This document shows, in pieces, positions 1 through 10,400 of a stretch of 64,000 nucleotides of DNA (the stretch's first letter is position 1; every line of letters begins with the position of its first letter). The translations under genes and the position numbers were made by a program. The notes beneath the pieces were generated by a model. The model ran no database searches. It had not been told where the DNA came from and saw only the letters and a program-made list of their open reading frames with translations. The stretch is from the NCBI GenBank assembly GCA_038049695.1, contig CP142455.1:25643501-25707500 (forward strand). The letters are read 5' to 3'. The DNA comes from Cinnamomum chago. Lineage: Eukaryota > Streptophyta > Magnoliopsida > Laurales > Lauraceae.

Positions 1-150
1 ATCTCTTTCAAATCTATTCCATTATGCTTAATTCATTCACTTGTGACTAATTTGATCCATTTTTATTATTAATCACATTCACATTGATTAATCCGCACTA
101 ATCTCAATTAATTAGTGATAATCATGATTAATTCGGGACGGGATGTGACA
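1..150 (-). mobile_element. Partial LTR of a Ty3/gypsy element (minus strand)
   Basis: Read on the minus strand, this LTR starts at base 150 with TGTCACATCCCGTCCC, a typical plant gypsy LTR start, and runs off the left edge of the window. It lies immediately downstream of the integrase reading frame on the same strand, where a 3' LTR belongs. Only 150 bp are visible, so its length and any target duplication cannot be judged. AT-rich apart from its first 20 bases. Confidence 0.7.
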
Positions 151-165
151 TTCTCCTAAACTTCT
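151..165 (-). promoter_or_regulatory. Polypurine tract next to the 3' LTR
   Basis: On the minus strand the sequence AGTTTAGGAGAA abuts the TGTCAC start of the LTR. This is the position and purine-rich composition expected for the plus-strand primer of LTR retrotransposons. Confidence 0.5.
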
Positions 166-229
166 AGAATCATTCGGCCCTCCGAATGAAACATAAGCAA
201 AAACAAAACATAATAAACAAAATTACCTG

Positions 230-2004
230 AACGGATAGCTGTGGATATTTTCGAGTCATTTGCTCTTCCAATTCCCATGTGGCTTCATTGGGTTCATGAT
301 GTACCCAAAGGACATTATCGTAACTATACGTAGAACTTGCTACTTAGTATCAATAATCTGAACTGGCTTCTCAACATATGTGGTGCTCGGTTGAACTTGA
401 ATCTCATCATAGTTGATGATATGTGTAGGATCCACCAGATACTTTCGAAGCATCGATACATGAAACACATTATGGATACCAGTGAGTTGCAATAGAAGAT
501 CTAGACGATAAGCCACACCTCCAGTTCTGCTCTTTATCTTGAAAGGTTCAATGTATCTTGGATAAAGCTTCATTTTCTACCCAAATCGGATAGTACCTTT
601 CATTGGAGAAGTTTTCAGAAATACCCAATCACTAATGGCAAATTTCAAATCACGCCGACGATTATCAGCATAACTCCTCTGCCTTGATCGGGCTACTCTT
701 AATCTGTCTTGTACTCTTTCAGCTGTTTCTGCAATGATAGTAGGACCATGGAAATTTCTAATTCCAACTTCTTCCCAGCTAACTGGAGTCCTACATCTTC
801 GACCATACAATACTTCAAACGATGTCATTTCAATGCTGGAGCGATAACTGTTGTTGTATGCAAATTCACACAACGCAAGATAACATTGGCATGAAGCAAA
901 TCCTCCAAAGTTTGAATTGTTCGTTCAGATTGCCCATCTGTCTACGGATGATATGCAGTACTAAATCGAAGTCTAGTACCCATTGAATTCTGGAATGACT
1001 GCCAAAATGTGGAAAAAAACCGACTGTCTCGATCTGACACAATCGAAACAGGTGTTCCATGCAATTTAGTCACTTCCCTCACAAACAATTTAGAAATTTC
1101 ATTGAATCCCATATCCTTTCTAACTGGAAAGAAATGTGCAGACTTCATAAGACGATCCACAATCACCCATACGGTGTCGTGTTGTCTCCTGGTCATTGGT
1201 AAACCAGATACAAAGTCCATAGTTAAATGTTCCCACTTCCACCTAGGAATATGTAAAGGATGAAGCAATCCAGATGGCTTTCTATGCTCAAATTTCACCC
1301 GCTGACAGGTCAAGCATGAAGATACATAGCCTGCTATCTCCTGCTTCATATTATTCCACCAAAACCTGTCCTTGAGATTTCTATACATTTTAGTACTTCC
1401 TGGATACATAAAATATTGGGGGTGATGAGCTTCAAACATTACTGCCTGTTTCAAGTCTTCTTGTGCTGGTATACATAATCTGTCTCTGAAGTAGAGAACT
1501 CCTTCAACCAACATAAAATCTGATCTAGTTGCAATGTTATCCCTAATTCTCACCAATTCGGGATCTTCAAACTGTCTTTCCTTGATTTTTTTTTATAAGA
1601 ATCGATTCAAATATAGACATTGCTGCAATCATTATTCTATTGTCCACCATTTCTATGGACACATCTAAATCTCTGAATTCTTCAATTAAATGTCATTCAC
1701 CCACTAGTGATGCCAAGTTAGCAGATTTGCAACGCAAAGTATTGGCTACTACATTACCTTTTTCGGGTACATAAGTGAATGGCTACTACATTACCTTTTC
1801 TGGGTACATAAGTGAATGGAAAATCATAATCTATGATCAGCTCTGACCAACGGCGTTGCCTCAGATTAATGTCCTTATGAGTAAATAAATACTGAAGGCT
1901 TCTATGATCACAATGGACTTCAAAAGTCTCTCCATATAGATAATGCCTCAATTGCTTCAAAGCAAATAAAACCGCCGCGAGCTCTAAATCATGAGTAGCA
2001 TATT
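230..2004 (-). pseudogene. Degenerate Ty3/gypsy pol: RNase H C-terminal half, integrase, chromodomain-like tail
   Basis: Read right to left on the minus strand. The RNase H second half (about 2,003-1,754) begins with [11 protein letters not shown] and contains the HCDHRSLQYL block. The integrase follows (about 1,556-577): a zinc-binding HHCC module ending CLTC, then catalytic-core pieces MDFVSGLP, VSDRDSRF and TDGQSERT that supply the D, D and E. The C-terminal region FHVSMLRKY follows, then a frameshifted chromodomain-like tail (EATWELEE) near 300-240. The copy is dead: an in-frame TAG at 942-944 sits between the second D and the E; another stop is at 577-579; there is a frameshift near 335; and a 37-bp tandem duplication breaks RNase H. 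Chromovirus (Tekay-like) affiliation is an inference from the tail. Confidence 0.9.
1744..1817 (-). repeat. 37-bp tandem duplication inside the RNase H remnant
   Basis: Two adjacent copies begin GGCTACTACATTACC at 1,744 and 1,781 and differ by one or two bases. A 37-bp period is not a multiple of three, so the duplication shifts the frame of the pseudogene between RNase H and integrase. Confidence 0.85.
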
Positions 2005-2416
2005 TTTCTAAGATTGATCTCCGATCTGGATATCACCAGATTCGTGTTAAAGATCAAGATGTACAAAAGACTGCGTTCAGGACCCGATAAGGGCATTATG
2101 AATTTCTAGTTATGCTGTTTTGATTAACGAATGCACCTACAGTGTTTATGCCTTTGATGAACAGAATTTTTGCTGCTTATTTAGACCAATTTGTTGTGAT
2201 CTTCATTGATGACATCCTGGTATATTCAAAGTCAAAGCAAGAACATTCACACCATCTGAGAACAGCGTTGCAATTGTTAAGAGATAATCAGTTGTTTGCA
2301 AAGCTAGAGAAGTGTGATTTTTTGTTACAACGGGTGGCATTCCTAGGTCACATAATTACTAGACAAGGACTAGTTGTGGATCCATCTAAAACTGAAGCCA
2401 TTACCAAGTGGCAAAG
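2005..2416 (+). pseudogene. Ty3/gypsy reverse transcriptase fragment (plus strand)
   Basis: Translating the plus strand gives the gypsy RT core: [12 protein letters not shown] near 2,013, then [14 protein letters not shown] near 2,192 with the catalytic F-I-D-D box, then FLGHIIT near 2,340. Two in-frame stops interrupt it: TAA near 2,088 in the block that normally reads RYGHYEF, and TGA near 2,122 before LTNAP. The fragment starts abruptly at the junction with the oppositely oriented RNase H piece and ends at a solo LTR inserted in its coding frame. The 5' RT, protease and gag are missing. Confidence 0.9.
2412..2416 (+). repeat. Target site duplication, left copy (CAAAG)
   Basis: CAAAG here is repeated exactly at 5,542-5,546 on the other side of the LTR. 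Five base pairs is the usual length for LTR retrotransposon integration. Confidence 0.9.
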
Positions 2417-2909
2417 TGTGAGACCCCGACCCCTAATTTCCGAGATTAGCATTGATTTATTTGTGGATTAGTTTTTAAAGTGGGATTAGTGGTTGTTTGG
2501 TTGAGTTTGTGAGTTAGAATGCGTTTTCCATTAGTTTTGGGGAGTTTTGAGAGCCAATGAACCTATTCAATGATCGTAGGATCCCATTTGTTTTGCGTGG
2601 TCAGCGTGGGGAGGTTATTTGTGATTCCCAAAAATTTCCCTTTTGGCTTCGTTTGACTAATCTCGTCATTCTCTACAACTTTCGTGTTCACTCCATACCC
2701 ATTCGAAGCTCCGAAAATCAGTTTTTCCAGCTCTAGGGGAAAAATCAGTCTTTTTACACAAAATCTGGACACAAATTTCGATGTCTCCAAAACCCTTGAA
2801 ATATATACCTTTTTTAAACTAGATTATATGACAAACAGCTTTCTCTTCTTCGTCAAACTCATTCGAGGCCCGACAAACATTATAAGTTGTGGGACCCACC
2901 CTCATTCTC

Positions 2910-2917
2910 TATATAAA
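2910..2917 (+). promoter_or_regulatory. TATA box of the solo LTR
   Basis: TATATAAA followed by GAG and a C-rich stretch lies 490 bp into the LTR, a usual position for the U3 promoter that starts genomic RNA. Confidence 0.5.
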
Positions 2918-4550
2918 GAGAACCCACCTTCACTTTCCCCATTCCAGCTCATTTTCATTGTGGAAGAGTGCTGCAACCACTCTAGGGTTTTCTTCCCTTC
3001 TTCTTGCTTCTTCCTCTTCAATCCATCTCAAACTCTTGCCAAATGGAGGAATGGACCCCATCTTCTTCTTCCCCATCTTGGAGGCTTTCCATTGGTACCA
3101 TTTGTAGAAGAAACCACCCATTCCAAGGTTCATTTTGAGCAAGCTCTTGCCATTTGAGGGTCTTCCATGTAAGCTATCCTTCTCATCTTTTAGCTTTGTA
3201 TTCTCCTAGCCCTAGAGAGTCCCCATCTCCATTATTGGGAGCTCTCTCCTTCTTGTTCATTGTTTTGGCTATTTAGGGGTTCTAAATGGGTTGTATTTTG
3301 GGGGGTTTTGTGTAGCTTGGAGATCTTGGGCTTGGGAGTGTGCTTAGGAGCTTGTTTAGCTATCTTGGAGGCCAAGGCAAGTGAATGAATGGATGTTTTT
3401 AAGTGTTAGCAATTTTTATGAGAAAAATGTGGATTTTCATTACTTGTTCTTAGTGATTTAATACTTGCTTCTACTTTTGCTTTTCACTATGTTTCTATTG
3501 ATTTCAAAAATGTGCATATTAATGAGTCTTTCTCATTTTGTTTAATCTCTTGAAAATGTATACATTTTGTTTTGGTTAAATCTTGATTTATGTGTCATCT
3601 ATGGATTTCATATATGATGGGTGGTATGGTGATAAATGTGATGGATTCTTGGTGTATGTTGTGGAATGATTTGTGGTGGATTAAGGGTGGTTTTGGGAAG
3701 GCAAAGAGACCCCTAATTTTGTGACAAATCAGTGGTTCAAAGGGACTTGCAAGAGGAAGAAATGAGCTCGAAATGCACTAGAAACCAGCTTCTGACAAAG
3801 TTCGCTCGAGCCAACTGTTCCTCATGCCTGGGTTTGCTTTGGAAACTTGAAAAATGGTGTTTTAATGCTTGGGAGAGGTTTGTTTGGAGCCCCAATGCAA
3901 TGGTGAGACCTACGAGGTGATGTATGGAGTTTTGGTTGAGAAAGAAACCCCATCACGGAAATTTATTGAGGATTTTTGTCTTGCCAATGTGTATAAGGGG
4001 CTCGGAATGTCCTTGATCTTCAGAAGTGCCAAGCCAAAAACAAAACTCGACGTACGAGTGCCTTATTCACATTGATTTAAATCTTGAACCCTCAATGCAT
4101 AGTCCGAAACTATATAGAAATCCATTCATGTCGTATTTTACTCGTTTTGGCTAAAACATCCAGATTTAGTTACTTTTGCTCGCTTTGGATTAAAATGATC
4201 CGCTTTGGATTATTTAGCTCATCTTGACTAAAAATAAACAATTTCGGTATTTCGTTCATTTATCCAAAAACAATCAGTTTTGCCAACTCGGGTAACTCTG
4301 AGATTTTATATGCATATTGGGAGGACTACTCTTTACATGTGTGTGTGCTTTGACTTGGCTTGTTGAGTAGTTTAGTTACTCACCGTATTTTGTGTGTTTG
4401 CTCGTTTTTTATTTATGTGTCGGCACCACTAAGCTTGGACAACCTTGTCGGCTTGATCCACCGACTTGGGTCCCCCTTTTGCTCTGCCAGGTGCAGTCTT
4501 AATTCTGTTCTGTTCTACTACCCGGTTCCGCGGCCGTGGTTTTGTCCATC

Positions 4551-4577
4551 TATATGTATATATATATATATATATTT
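4551..4577 (+). repeat. TA microsatellite
   Basis: A short run of TA dinucleotides inside the solo LTR. Confidence 0.8.
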
Positions 4578-4750
4578 AGTTAGTTCTCGTCACTTCGCGT
4601 GTCTGAGACCTACGCCTTTAGTGTGCTCTCATCACACTAGTGATGGAGGATTTAGCTTTATGCGGTTGCCATCTGTCCTTACAAATGTGGCTCCCTTGAA
4701 GAAGGGCGATTTGCAGGGTCCGCATATGGAATGGGTTTGCAATGTGAGGA

Positions 4751-4932
4751 ATACATGTTCTGTCAGATATCCATGTTTTTCACATGTTTTAAATAAATAC
4801 ATGTTCTGTCAAATGTCCATGTTTTACACATGTTTTAAATGAATACTCGATCTGTCAGACCCATATTTTATACATGTTTTAAATGAATACATGTTTCGTC
4901 AAATATCCATGATTTTCCACACGTTTAATTAT
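4751..4932 (+). repeat. Minisatellite, about four 46-bp units, in the solo LTR
   Basis: Units beginning ATACATGTTCTGTCA start at 4,751, 4,797, 4,843 and 4,887, giving periods of 46, 46 and 44 bp. Each contains a CATGTTTTAAAT block. Diverged but clearly tandem. Confidence 0.8.
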
Positions 4933-5541
4933 ATGCAGTTTTTGATCAAGTAGCATGTTTTATCACATGTTTCATTACTCAGCATATCTATTATCTTTTC
5001 ACCCACCTGCCAGACTATCGTGTCTGACCCTCTATTTTGGTACTCAGATTCAGACTTCTCCGCTCCGAGTTGTGTAAGTGATGTCTATGGAGCCATGAGT
5101 TGCAGGTTGTAGTGTCGGCTATGTCATGTAGACAGTGAGCTTGACATCGGAGCTACGTCACATGTGGGATAGTGTTTATTTAGCGTGTTATTTGTATTTT
5201 TTCTTAGGATCTTAATTAATACACATTGTTATTTGCAACTTGAACATGTGGGAATGATTATCCTATTACTGTCCACTCTGTATTTTTATTGTAATGGTTT
5301 GTTCCAAACTGATATGGTTCTTGATATGATAGTTATATGCTAGCAGTTGAGTGCGTCAAGGAATCTGATGGCTACGGACTACGGGTCGCAACGCCACGAA
5401 AGCTTCTGCAAAATATTCAGAGTGTGTTGGAATTTGTCATCCTTACACACGCGGATCCTAGGAGAAATATAATTCTAACTTAATCCCATTCACGCTCCCC
5501 GAGGTCGGGCCTCTGCAGGGCTCAGGTTCGGGGGTGTGACA

Positions 5542-5546
5542 CAAAG
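5542..5546 (+). repeat. Target site duplication, right copy (CAAAG)
   Basis: Exact partner of 2,412-2,416. Confidence 0.9.
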
Positions 5547-5880
5547 TCCAAAGAATGTTCCAGAAGTGCGGAGCTTCATAGGATTGGCTAGATATTACAA
5601 GAGATTTGTGAAAGACTTCTCTAAAACTACAACTCCATTGACAAAACTGACTCAGAAGACTATTGCAGTTATATGGGATGATCACTGTGAGTCCAGTTTT
5701 CAGATTTTGAAGCAGAGATTGATCTCAGCTCCAATCTTGTCATTACCTGACGGAAGAGAAGGATTTGTAATTTATTTTGATGCTTCCAGTATAGGATTGG
5801 GATGTGTACTGATGCAAAATGGCAAGGTTATTGCCTATGGATCGCGTCAGTTAAAAGAACATGAGACCAAATGGTTAACT
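5547..5880 (+). pseudogene. Ty3/gypsy RT end and RNase H N-terminal half (plus strand)
   Basis: Continuation of the RT frame that was cut by the solo LTR. Recognisable blocks are [11 protein letters not shown] near 5,569, then the RT-RNase H connection (PLTKLTQK), then RNase H start blocks FDASSIGLG near 5,779 and SRQLKEHE near 5,839. Similarity stops right after that motif; downstream codons are unrelated and a stop follows at 5,896. The missing half of RNase H is the piece found on the minus strand ending at 2,004. Confidence 0.9.
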
Positions 5881-7056
5881 AAAATTGGATTTCAATAATA
5901 ATATTAGCTTCTAGAACTAACCGATAGATCATTGATTAGTTAACCGGAACTAATAAAATTCCAGAATTAATTTCTAAGTATAAAAGAAAAGAGCCTATAG
6001 ATTACATCAAGGCTGTTAATACTGTTTTATCTCCATGGATGTTAATTGATGGGTCTTTAATATACAAAATTCACATAAATTGTGGTGTCCATCGAGAATA
6101 ACACATACATTAAACAACTGAGGATTACACCTAAATGGTTGGTATTACTTAATTGAATTTGTACACTGGATTGTATCCGAATTGGTTCATAACTTGGATT
6201 GAATTCTAAAAGACTTGTTTATTGAATTGAATCCGTTAAATTGTAATTGAACGGAATTAAATGTTAAACTACATAGTTTCTTGAGTCTGACACTACATAG
6301 TGATTTCTTTCTTTAAGCTCATTTGGGTTGTTCCTGCTGCAGCGGATGATTTGGGAGTGTTCCGGAGCTCCGTGGTGATGTCAATAGTCCCTGGCCCAGG
6401 CACTGATAAATCCCACAATATATGATTCCTTTCGTATGGAAGATGTGATTCCTTCCTTTTTAAGAAGATGTGATTTGAAATGAAATGCTATTGTAGTTTG
6501 CCAAATTTGAATAAAGACTCATTGATTCTAAATTGAATTGTATTTGTATTGGTCTAACATTGAATTAGACAGATTAAATGTGTAATTAGCATGTCCAACC
6601 ATGTAATCATGTAATTGTTTATACATTGTTGAATTGTTGAATTCACAATGTTATTAATGGCATTACAGGCTTAGCTGCCCATGCTAGTCCTGCAGAGGCC
6701 ACAGCGCCAACGAAAACGACCGCTCCGATTCCTTTATGAGGACTAGCTGAGTGGAGATGAAGCAATACCATATGATTATGATATTAAAATGAAAATTAAA
6801 AGGAAAACTTTGAAAATTGGTTGGAAACGTTTCATACTTTCCATCCTTGCATTGTATTTAAATATGCAAGTGAATGTTGTACATAGTGTAAATGAAATTT
6901 TGTTTTATACATGAGCAATGTACATTTGTTATATTCCGCATAATGTATTATTGATATCCCTTGTGAATTTTATGTGATTCAAGTTCACAGGAGTAAGTAT
7001 GAGACGTAACTCGAGGTAAACTCGGATTAATCATAATCTCGGGCTCGGGTCGTGTC
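5881..7056 (+). mobile_element. Probable gypsy LTR remnant
   Basis: No coding signal. The stretch is AT-rich with islands of LTR-like GC sequence (6,310-6,410 and 6,660-6,760) and ends CTCGGGCTCGGGTCGTGTCA, which resembles a gypsy LTR terminus. Orientation is uncertain: a minus-strand reading from 7,057 (TGACACGACCCGAGCCCG) resembles the LTR start at base 150. No target duplication was found. Confidence 0.35.
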
Positions 7057-7194
7057 ATAGGGCTACCACTGTGGATAGCACACCCACTCCCATAGCTCCA
7101 ACTAGTGATCAATCCCTGGTTGGGCAATTTACTTTCACATCTCCCAGACACTAGGCCAACTGGTGTTACAAGCGGCATTAGTTGCACCTCACAG

Positions 7195-7214
7195 CAATAT
7201 ATATATATATATAT
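7195..7214. repeat. TA microsatellite
   Basis: Run of TA dinucleotides in the intron or flank left of the last visible UKL exon. Confidence 0.85.
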
Positions 7215-7384
7215 GAATCCATAAAGTGTGTTACCAATAGATATCTTTTCCATTTTAAACATTCCTTGGCCTATGAATCACTGTTTCTTCAATATAAAAA
7301 AAAGAAAAAAAGAAAAAACCAATGTGAAGTAGAATTGGTTCAAAAAAATAAAGTTCAAATTGAAGACAAAAGACAATTTCTGAC

Positions 7385-7464
7385 CTGGTCTAGTACTGTT
7401 CTAATATCTCTACCCTTCTCAACAGTATCACGCCTTATCCTCCTTGCCAAGCGTACATCAGGAT
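7385..7464 (-). CDS. UKL: UKL exon 6 (lid region)
   Basis: 80 nt, phase 1 on entry (acceptor GTGCAG|ATCC) and phase 0 on exit (GACCAG|GTCA). Encodes residues 171-197, including RLARRIRRD, the arginine-rich lid that closes over ATP in uridine kinases. The exit border after Asp-Gln is where family members continue with YAKFVKP. Confidence 0.9.
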
Positions 7465-10400
7465 CTGCACTGAAAACTTTGCATTGTGAAGACAATAAAG
7501 TAGCAAAATCTTGTGGAAGCCTAATCCACAAATTTTAAAATCCATATGGATGACAAGTATATGCATGTATTAGCTCATGAGTCCGGATCCCCTGTTTCAT
7601 AGAAACAGGGATATACTGCTTCATCCAATCAGGAATCACCAATCGGGTAAAATCTTATACTAGCTAATGAACCCTCTCAATTGCTTTCTTGGAATGAAAA
7701 AACCAAGGAAGAGATTTTACCCAGTTGGTGATTCTGGATTGGACAAAACAGCATATCCCTGTTTCTACGAAACAGGGGATCTGGACTCATTAGCTCATAC
7801 ACCAACTCGAAGATCTAGATTTTAAATAGGTTAAAACCTGAAAAGAAATGAAAGAAAGAATAAAAAAGAAGAACAGAAAAGAAATCAATTTAGGCAGTGA
7901 AAGGAAAAGAGAAAAGAAGAAAAATGGTGTTCCTAAACCCAAAATGGCCAAGCAGAACTCACTATCCAAATAATAGAGGCACATGTGACACACAAATATA
8001 TAGCCAACCATGCCTCATAGATGAAAAAAAAAATTAAAAATGTATACAAGAAGCAAGAGGGAAGAAAAGGGAGGATTAAACATCAAAAACCTCGATAAAA
8101 GTACAGTTATTCACAAGAAATAATGAATTTAATTAGAAAATAAGTGGAAAGTATAGGGTACAGTCACACAGAGAATAATTTGAAAGCAGAATACATGGGG
8201 GTACGTTCATAATCTGTGCATCTATACGTGCATCAGCTCGTTTAAGTCAGCATGCCAGCATGTCATTTCATATTGTGATATTGTTTAGAAGACCATGTCT
8301 AAATAATTGTAGTCAAAGAATTCAAACAAATGTGACTCATGTTTTGCACGAGTCATTATCAGGAATCGCCAGGCCATTCCTTAGTTAGGAATGGCCCAGG
8401 CTGTGGCTCCACATGGAAGCATGTAAACCATGTGTGCATGTGTGGGTGGGTGGGGACTTATTTTGTCTCCCTTAAGACTTATTTGTGTCCAAAAAATGGG
8501 AACCATCCAATAAGTTGCTGTTTTGAGGTTCTCAAATTCTAGCCTTTAGATAATGTCAAATAGGTGTCAAATTTTGCATGAGCAATTGAGGGGGCCACAA
8601 GTTTTGGATGAGTGTATTTGGGCCGGTGACAATTCAGTTTGATTGATCATTATTTCAGTGGGGTGGGTGGGTGGGTTGATTGCTTGGGGAAGGGGCTTTC
8701 CTGTTATTATTTTTTTCTTTTTTTCTCTGGTACGCACCAAGACACAAAAAGTCCATAATTAACACTCAACAGAGCACAACTGTGGATCAATCCTGGTTAT
8801 TTCTGTCGCATCCCTGATAATTTCCCTGTTGTACATTACCTATAAAAAAATAATGGATATAGAAATTGTATTCACATTGGCGTCTAGGATAGCATACAGG
8901 CCAGGCCAGCCCACGCCCATCAAAGAATGGCCTGAGTTGGATTCAAGTTTTTGCACTGGTAGGCTCCAGCCATGCCTAGTTTCTGGCCTGATAGCTTACA
9001 AGGGCAGGGCATGTGCCAATAGCTAATGGTCCCACCAGCTGGACTAGCCCAGCCCGACATATACAACAATGTGAGCAAACATTATAAAGATGAGCTGGCC
9101 CCAGGCCTCAGTTTCAGGGTGGCATGCCAGATTCAGTACTAAATATGTAGCCGCACTATTGAAAAGGCTCAGTTTGGATAATCTTCCATCTATTGTGCCT
9201 CAGATTGTACGGCCACACATCAACAAAGTGAGTCACTCGCATATAACTATGCAAATATTCAAATGAGAAGCAAGAGGATAGAACCTGTATCAACGAAGAT
9301 CTTCATGTTCATTAACTCTCTGACCCGAGGATCATGGAAAGCTAATATCCCTTCCAAAATTATCACATCTGAAGGATTGACCTGCCAAAGATCTTATGAG
9401 GATCATAGCCATTGGTTCATAGGAAACAAAAGCTAGTAAACTAGCATCTAATTCATTTAGCCTATAAATATAAATGTTGGCATGACAGGACCATGCAAAA
9501 AATAAATAAAAAGTTGAGTAGAAAGGAGAAATGTCACAATCTGTTCACTGACCAATGCAGAAATTCATTCCACAACCATCTATGGTTTTCAGGATATAAA
9601 GATGCCAGGCAAGATTGAGAATTAAGAAATGACACGCACAAGAGGGACAACATTAAAACAAAAAAAAGAGTTGGAATCTCATTCCTTATCATCAAGGAAA
9701 TATAAAGATTTTGATTATCTTTTCCTTTCTTCAAAAGTATGGATAAGTTTTTTAAGAAGGCTTTTCATGCAAATACGTCGGCAGAACCCTGACATCTGAT
9801 ATTACAGGCTGTTTCGAGTCCGTAGAACAGAGACACTGAAACATTTTCTCTACAGATAATAGTGGCATTACTAAATAAAGCACATATCAATTTCCATCAA
9901 CAACCAAGCACAAACATACCCTTCTTTTTGGAACAACGCCGTTTTTATAACTCTTGAAGTCATAGTTTGGAATATCAACTGCCTGCCAATGCCTTAACTT
10001 CCCCATGCAACAAAGCAGCTGTTCAGTGTCAAAGGCATCTGAGAACAAGAATATAAAATGTTTGAGAAGAAGAATTCCAATTGGAGACATTTAAGCATTA
10101 ATGAAGATGATTCATGAACTATATTCTAATTACGTAAAAAAAAAATTACCAGGATGATCAAAGTTATATTCATGAACCCGCATTAGTTCTTCTTTTGATA
10201 GATTATGATAAAAAGAATCCTGCAATATCATTCGTTTATATGGATTTAGTTTGCAGATTAAAAATGATTACAAGCTCCATTTCAGAAAAATAAAAACAAG
10301 CATACCTATTAAACTAAAGATACAGTAAGGATGGGCTAAAGATGCATAAAAAATATCACAAGTGAATCAACATCAATAGACTACTACCAAAAAAACATCA

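Larger units (their letters stand above)
2417..5541 (+). mobile_element. Solo LTR, 3,125 bp, inserted in the gypsy RT
   Basis: The element begins TGTGAGACCCCGACC and ends GGGGGTGTGACA, so it has TG..CA termini and long imperfect terminal complementarity, and it is flanked by identical CAAAG repeats. There is no internal polyprotein; the open frames inside it (for example 2,684-3,157 and 4,360-4,842) match nothing recognisable and are taken as chance. If the LTR and one CAAAG copy are disregarded, the RT frame continues without a shift at the insertion point. That proves the insertion is secondary, with solo-LTR formation by recombination. The great length fits Tekay/Del-type gypsy LTRs (inference). 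Confidence 0.9.

Noticed and set aside
2684-3157. 157-residue open frame
   Set aside because: Lies wholly inside the solo LTR, spans its TATA box, has low-complexity CT-rich coding and no recognisable domain.
4360-4842. 160-residue open frame
   Set aside because: Inside the solo LTR and reads through a TA microsatellite and the 46-bp minisatellite.
7200-7384. UKL exon 7
   Set aside because: Checked both flanks for the expected YAKFVKP and IIPRGGDN coding blocks on the minus strand; none present.
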